Positions 7,634-9,970 of a stretch of DNA of 9,970 nucleotides are shown here, piece after piece (within the stretch, counting starts at the first letter, position 1; each line of letters begins with the position of its first letter). Location of the stretch: assembly GCA_013695405.1 (NCBI GenBank), contig JACDAO010000394.1, positions 1-9,970 on the forward strand, given 5' to 3'. Made by a program: the position numbers and the translations under genes. The notes beneath the pieces were generated by a model. The model searched no databases, had not been told where the DNA came from, and saw nothing but the letters and a program-made list of their open reading frames with translations. Origin of the DNA: Acidobacteriota bacterium (GTDB taxonomy: Bacteria; Acidobacteriota; Vicinamibacteria; Vicinamibacterales; Vicinamibacteraceae).

Positions 7634-8335
7634 GTGGCCCTTGCTGCCGTGATCTTCGACTTCGACGGCGTGCTCGCCGACAGCGAGCCGGTCCACCTGC
7701 AGGTGTTCCAGGCGGTGCTGGACACGGTGGGCGTGGAACTGTCGGCCGACGAGTACTACGAGAAGTACCTCGGCTACAGCGACCGCGACGCCTTCCAGCA
7801 GGTGATGCGCGACCGCGGCCAGCCGATCGACGCCTCGTCGCTCGACGCGTTGCTCGCGCACAAAGTGGCGTTGTTCCCGGCGGCGATTGGCGATCACGCG
7901 CTCTACGCCGACGCCGCCGAGTGCGTGGCCCGGGTCGCGGCCGAAGTCCCGGTGGCGATTGCCTCGGGCGCGCTGCGCCACGAGATCCTGCTGATGCTCG
8001 AACGCGGCGGTCTCGCCAGCCTGTTCCCGATCATCGTCGCCGCCGGTGAGACCCCGCGCAGCAAACCGCACCCCGACCCCTATGCCGAGGCGTTGGCCCG
8101 CCTCAAGGCGTCTGGCGCAGTCGCGGTGACCGCGGCGCCGGCCGACGTGGTGGCGATCGAGGACTCCGAGTGGGGCCTGCAGTCGGCGCGGGCGGCCGGC
8201 CTGCGCACGATGGCGGTGCTCAGCTCCTACGACAAGACAAAGTTGCCGAGCGCGGAGGACTGGGTGGCGTCGCTGTCGGACATCACCGTCGCCAGGCTCG
8301 ACGCGCTGGTCGGCTCGGAGCAGGCGACCCGATGA
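7634..8335 (+). CDS. HAD-superfamily phosphatase (beta-phosphoglucomutase-like)
   Basis: A cytoplasmic 233-residue haloacid-dehalogenase-type hydrolase with all four motifs: DFDGVLADSEP at 9-19 (nucleophile Asp9, acid/base Asp11), Ser111 in AIASGAL, Lys144 in RSKPHPDPY, and the Mg-binding Glu176-Asp177 in AIEDSEWGL. Residues about 16-85 form a helical cap, placing it in subfamily I with the beta-phosphoglucomutase/phosphoglycolate phosphatase group. The likely substrate is a small phosphorylated metabolite; which one cannot be read from the sequence. The GTG at 7634 is chosen because GAGG lies 7 bases upstream and the conserved core starts within a few residues. An in-frame ATG at 7595 would overlap the lipoprotein gene and add 13 non-conserved residues. 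Its stop overlaps the next start as ATGA. Confidence 0.9.
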   Translation: MALAAVIFDFDGVLADSEPVHLQVFQAVLDTVGVELSADEYYEKYLGYSDRDAFQQVMRDRGQPIDASSLDALLAHKVALFPAAIGDHALYADAAECVARVAAEVPVAIASGALRHEILLMLERGGLASLFPIIVAAGETPRSKPHPDPYAEALARLKASGAVAVTAAPADVVAIEDSEWGLQSARAAGLRTMAVLSSYDKTKLPSAEDWVASLSDITVARLDALVGSEQATR

Positions 8336-9225
8336 CTCCAGGCGACGTCGACGCGTTCCTGGCGCTGGCGCAGCGGCCAGGCGAAGACGATCTCGCGGCA
8401 GCGGCGCTGCAGTTGGCGCGACTCGAGTACCACGGCCTGCAGACCGCCGACACGCTCGGCACACTGCAGCAGATGGCCGACCGGGCCCACGCCGCCATCG
8501 ACGGCGCCGACCCCGGCGGCAACGTGATCGCCAGCCTCCACAGCCTCGGGCAGCACCTGTTCGAGACTGAAGCGTTCTCGGGCAACCTCAGCGACTACGA
8601 GGACCCGCGCAACAGTTTCCTCAACGACGTGGTGGCGCGGCGGACCGGCATTCCGATCACGCTGTCGATCGTGTACCTGCACGTCGGGCGACGAGTCGGG
8701 CTGTGGCTCGAAGGGGTCAATTTCCCGGGCCATTTCCTGGTGCGGTGCAAGGGGATGCTGGGCGACGCCGCGCCGACCGAGGACATCATCCTCGATCCGT
8801 TCCACGGCGGCATCGTGCTGACCGAGCGCGACTGCGCGCGCCTGTTGGCTCGTCATGCCGGCGAGGACGCCCGCTTCGATCGCGTCATGCTCGCGCCGGC
8901 GTTCAAGACCCAGATCCTCGTGCGGATGCTGGTGAATCTGAAACGGGCCTACGCACGGACCCGGGGCTTCGCGCGCGCCCGCGACGTCTCCGACCTGCTG
9001 CTGTCTCTGGATCCGACCTCGCTCACCGAACTGCGCGACCGCGGGCTGCTCTCGTACCAGCTCGGTCAGTTCGGCGCCGCACTGTCCGACCTCGAGCACT
9101 ACCTGGCGCTCACCGCCCGGCGACCGCGCACCGAGGCCGACCAGGACGACGAGGTCAAGGAGGAGTTCGAGGCGCTGTGGGAGCACGTCAAGAACCTCCG
9201 TCGCCGGGTCGCGTCGCTCAACTGA
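8332..9225 (+). CDS. SirB1-family transglutaminase-like protein with TPR-like C-terminus
   Basis: A 297-residue soluble protein of the SirB1 / transglutaminase-like (Transglut_core2) family. The core runs from about residue 55 to 175 with the family blocks DPRNSFLNDVVARRTGIPITLSIVYLHVGRR (91-121), GVNFPGHFLVR (128-138) and ILDPFHGG (153-160); His134 and Asp155 correspond to the His and Asp of the transglutaminase triad. No cysteine is seen where the nucleophile would be expected (GIPITLS). C-terminal helices at about 215-262, including ELRDRGLLSYQLGQFGAALSDLEHYL, look like a tetratricopeptide repeat, as in other members. The biochemical role of the family is unclear; a scaffold or inactive-enzyme role is possible. 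The ATG at 8332 overlaps the HAD stop (ATGA), so the two are probably translated together. A longer frame from 8170 is the HAD gene read in another frame. Confidence 0.9.
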   Translation: MTPGDVDAFLALAQRPGEDDLAAAALQLARLEYHGLQTADTLGTLQQMADRAHAAIDGADPGGNVIASLHSLGQHLFETEAFSGNLSDYEDPRNSFLNDVVARRTGIPITLSIVYLHVGRRVGLWLEGVNFPGHFLVRCKGMLGDAAPTEDIILDPFHGGIVLTERDCARLLARHAGEDARFDRVMLAPAFKTQILVRMLVNLKRAYARTRGFARARDVSDLLLSLDPTSLTELRDRGLLSYQLGQFGAALSDLEHYLALTARRPRTEADQDDEVKEEFEALWEHVKNLRRRVASLN

Positions 9226-9237
9226 GCTCACCGGGGC

Positions 9238-9287
9238 TGGCGGCTGAGGGCTCTGCGGCTCCTGGCGTGCGGCCCTGGCTTGCGGCT
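9238..9287 (+). repeat. Degenerate GCGGCT repeat tract
   Basis: The hexamer GCGGCT, or GCGGCC once, recurs at 9240, 9255, 9269 and 9282, at spacings of 15, 14 and 13 bases, with related GGGCT/CTGGC fillers between. The units are imperfect and short. It lies directly downstream of the SirB1-like stop codon. Confidence 0.45.
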
Positions 9288-9327
9288 CGCAAAATTCGTG
9301 GTTGCCCCTCGGCGCCGATCCACGGCC

Positions 9328-9346
9328 TTGAATCCTGAGGATCCAA
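9328..9346. repeat. Short inverted repeat (TTGAATCC / GGATCCAA)
   Basis: Two 8-base arms, seven of eight bases complementary, flank a TGA loop. It could be an operator half-site pair or a weak hairpin. It is followed by AAAATC, not a T-run, so it is not a standard terminator. Confidence 0.3.
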
Positions 9347-9509
9347 AATCTTGGCATCATCAGGTCCAACCACGTGAAGTTGCGTTGAATCCGCGTGGCA
9401 ATCCACCCGTGCTGCGGGCGGCCCGACTGGCATGGAGGCTGCTACGACCACGTCGTATTCGAGCCGGTTCGTCCCCACAGGTTGCCCGTTCGGCCCTGTG
9501 CGCGGATGC

Positions 9510-9552
9510 GTCACACAGCGCAGTACGCGGGGTGAGGGCCCCGCGGTGTGAC
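9510..9552 (+). promoter_or_regulatory. Nested hairpin in the presumed 5' leader of the TonB-receptor-type gene
   Basis: Two perfect 7-base stems are nested. The outer arms are GTCACAC (9510-9516) and GTGTGAC (9546-9552). The inner arms are CGCGGGG (9526-9532) and CCCCGCG (9539-9545), closing a six-base loop TGAGGG. The arms abut on the right side, while the left side has a nine-base bulge AGCGCAGTA. The structure ends 69 bases before the ATG at 9622. With no T-run after it, it looks like a leader structure or a protein-binding palindrome, not an intrinsic terminator. Confidence 0.5.
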
Positions 9553-9573
9553 TGGCCGGTCGCCCCGGACCCG

Positions 9574-9587
9574 CGCGCCCAGGCGCG
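9574..9587 (+). promoter_or_regulatory. Small GC hairpin upstream of the TonB-receptor-type gene
   Basis: CGCGCC and GGCGCG are perfect complements separated by only two bases (CA); in RNA the innermost pair would have to open to make a loop. It lies 20 bases before the Shine-Dalgarno sequence. In GC-rich DNA such a palindrome can arise by chance. Confidence 0.25.
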
Positions 9588-9607
9588 TGAGTCGTTCGTG
9601 AATCTTC

Positions 9608-9614
9608 AGGGAGG
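9608..9614 (+). promoter_or_regulatory. Strong Shine-Dalgarno sequence (AGGGAGG)
   Basis: AGGGAGG is 7 bases before the ATG at 9622 and fixes that start. It contrasts with the other genes here, which have weak or no such site. Confidence 0.8.
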
Positions 9615-9621
9615 ACACAGG

Positions 9622-9970
9622 ATGAGAGGTAGATTGCTCGCCATGTTGGCGACGCTGGGTCTGTTGGTCGGCAGCGTGCCCGCAATGGCACAGGCGCCGA
9701 CCGGCGACATCGTCGGCCGCGTGGTCGATTCATCGGGGGCGGTGCTCCCCGGCGCGGTCGTCACGTTGAGCGGCGGCAGCCTGCTGCAGCCGCAGTCGGC
9801 GACCACCGGCGACACCGGCACGTACCTGTTTCCCGGGCTGCAGCCGGGCAGCTACGAAGTCAAGGTCGAGCTGACCGGGTTCCGCTCGGTGATCGTGCAG
9901 GACGTGCAGGTCAACGTCGGCACCAGCAACCAGACCAACGCCACGCTGGAAGTGTCTGCGCTTCAAGAGA
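9622..9970 (+). CDS. Exported protein with carboxypeptidase-regulatory-like domain, likely TonB-dependent receptor (3' end beyond window)
   Basis: The first 116 residues of a gene that runs off the window. Residues 1-23 are a signal peptide (MRGRLL, hydrophobic core, cut predicted at AMA before Gln24). From about residue 28 comes a carboxypeptidase-regulatory-like beta-sandwich domain: GDIVGRVVDSSGAVLPGAVVTLSG, then TTGDTGTYLFPGLQPGSYEVKVELTGF and a strand ending near 111. In Acidobacteriota and Bacteroidota this N-terminus usually precedes a plug and a beta-barrel of about 900-1000 residues, the Oar/SusC-like TonB-dependent outer-membrane transporters. The barrel itself is not visible, so a different secreted protein with this domain is possible. 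A strong Shine-Dalgarno sequence precedes the ATG, and the preceding leader contains the nested hairpin at 9510-9552. Confidence 0.85.
   Translation, partial: MRGRLLAMLATLGLLVGSVPAMAQAPTGDIVGRVVDSSGAVLPGAVVTLSGGSLLQPQSATTGDTGTYLFPGLQPGSYEVKVELTGFRSVIVQDVQVNVGTSNQTNATLEVSALQE

Larger units (their letters stand above)
9226..9621 (+). other. Non-coding region between the SirB1-like gene and the TonB-receptor-type gene
   Basis: This 396-base stretch has no believable gene; the minus-strand frame over it runs into the opposing signal-peptide gene and has no recognisable protein features. It holds a degenerate GCGGCT repeat tract at its left end, a short inverted repeat at 9328-9346, a nested hairpin at 9510-9552, a further hairpin at 9574-9587 and a Shine-Dalgarno sequence at its right end. 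No hairpin followed by a T-run was found after the stop at 9225, so the end of the upstream transcript is not defined. No confident -35/-10 pair was found. Confidence 0.7.

Noticed and set aside
8227..9369. Minus-strand 380-residue open frame reaching into the intergenic region
   Set aside because: It is antisense to the SirB1-like gene and shows no recognisable domain or start signal.
9526..9545. Rho-independent terminator for the upstream operon
   Set aside because: The GC-rich stem is not followed by a T-run and is about 300 bases from the last stop codon; a leader or operator role fits better.
9218..9733. Minus-strand 171-residue open frame covering the intergenic region
   Set aside because: It overlaps the start of the signal-peptide gene, which has a strong Shine-Dalgarno site; composition is typical of a shadow frame.
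1..9970. Mobile element, CRISPR array or defence system
   Set aside because: No transposase, integrase, regular direct-repeat array, tRNA-flanked island or defence-type domain was seen; composition looks even throughout.

Overview
The window is GC-rich, densely packed bacterial chromosome. It most resembles Acidobacteriota of the Vicinamibacteria type. This rests on the partial secreted protein at the right edge (signal peptide followed by a carboxypeptidase-regulatory-like domain, the usual N-terminus of the large TonB-dependent outer-membrane proteins of that phylum), on the serine hydrolase and DUF1684 families present, and on several starts that look leaderless. The assignment is inferred from protein style, not from a marker gene.

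Left edge (1-942, minus strand): the N-terminal 314 residues of an exported serine hydrolase of the beta-lactamase/penicillin-binding class. It is divergent from the next gene across a gap of about 65 bases. That gap holds a perfect TATAAT box reading left and a TAGAAT box reading right, each 8-10 bases from a start codon, so both transcripts may be nearly or fully leaderless.

Centre (about 1007-7021, plus strand): a four-gene fatty-acid beta-oxidation operon. It encodes a FadN-type 3-hydroxyacyl-CoA dehydrogenase/enoyl-CoA hydratase, an alpha/beta hydrolase, a FadA-type thiolase and a FadE-type acyl-CoA dehydrogenase. The order fadN-fadA-fadE matches the Bacillus fadNAE operon, with the hydrolase gene inserted between fadN and fadA. 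All four genes are joined by TGATG or ATGA stop/start overlaps. Together the three fad products carry out all four steps of one beta-oxidation round; the hydrolase may act as a thioesterase or release substrate, but that is a guess.

Right of centre (7018-9225): a DUF1684 lipoprotein overlapping the end of fadE by GTGA, then a HAD-family phosphatase, then a SirB1-type transglutaminase-like protein with a TPR-like C-terminus. These continue the same strand with overlaps or a 13-base gap, so they may be co-transcribed; a possible internal promoter lies just before the lipoprotein gene.

Right edge: a 396-base non-coding stretch (9226-9621) with a degenerate GCGGCT repeat tract, a small inverted repeat and a striking nested hairpin (9510-9552). 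It leads into the start of the exported TonB-receptor-type gene, which runs off the window. Most of the window is ordinary metabolism. The leader structure, the leaderless promoters and the hydrolase inside the fad operon are the points worth a second look. No RNA genes, CRISPR arrays, insertion sequences or phage genes were seen.
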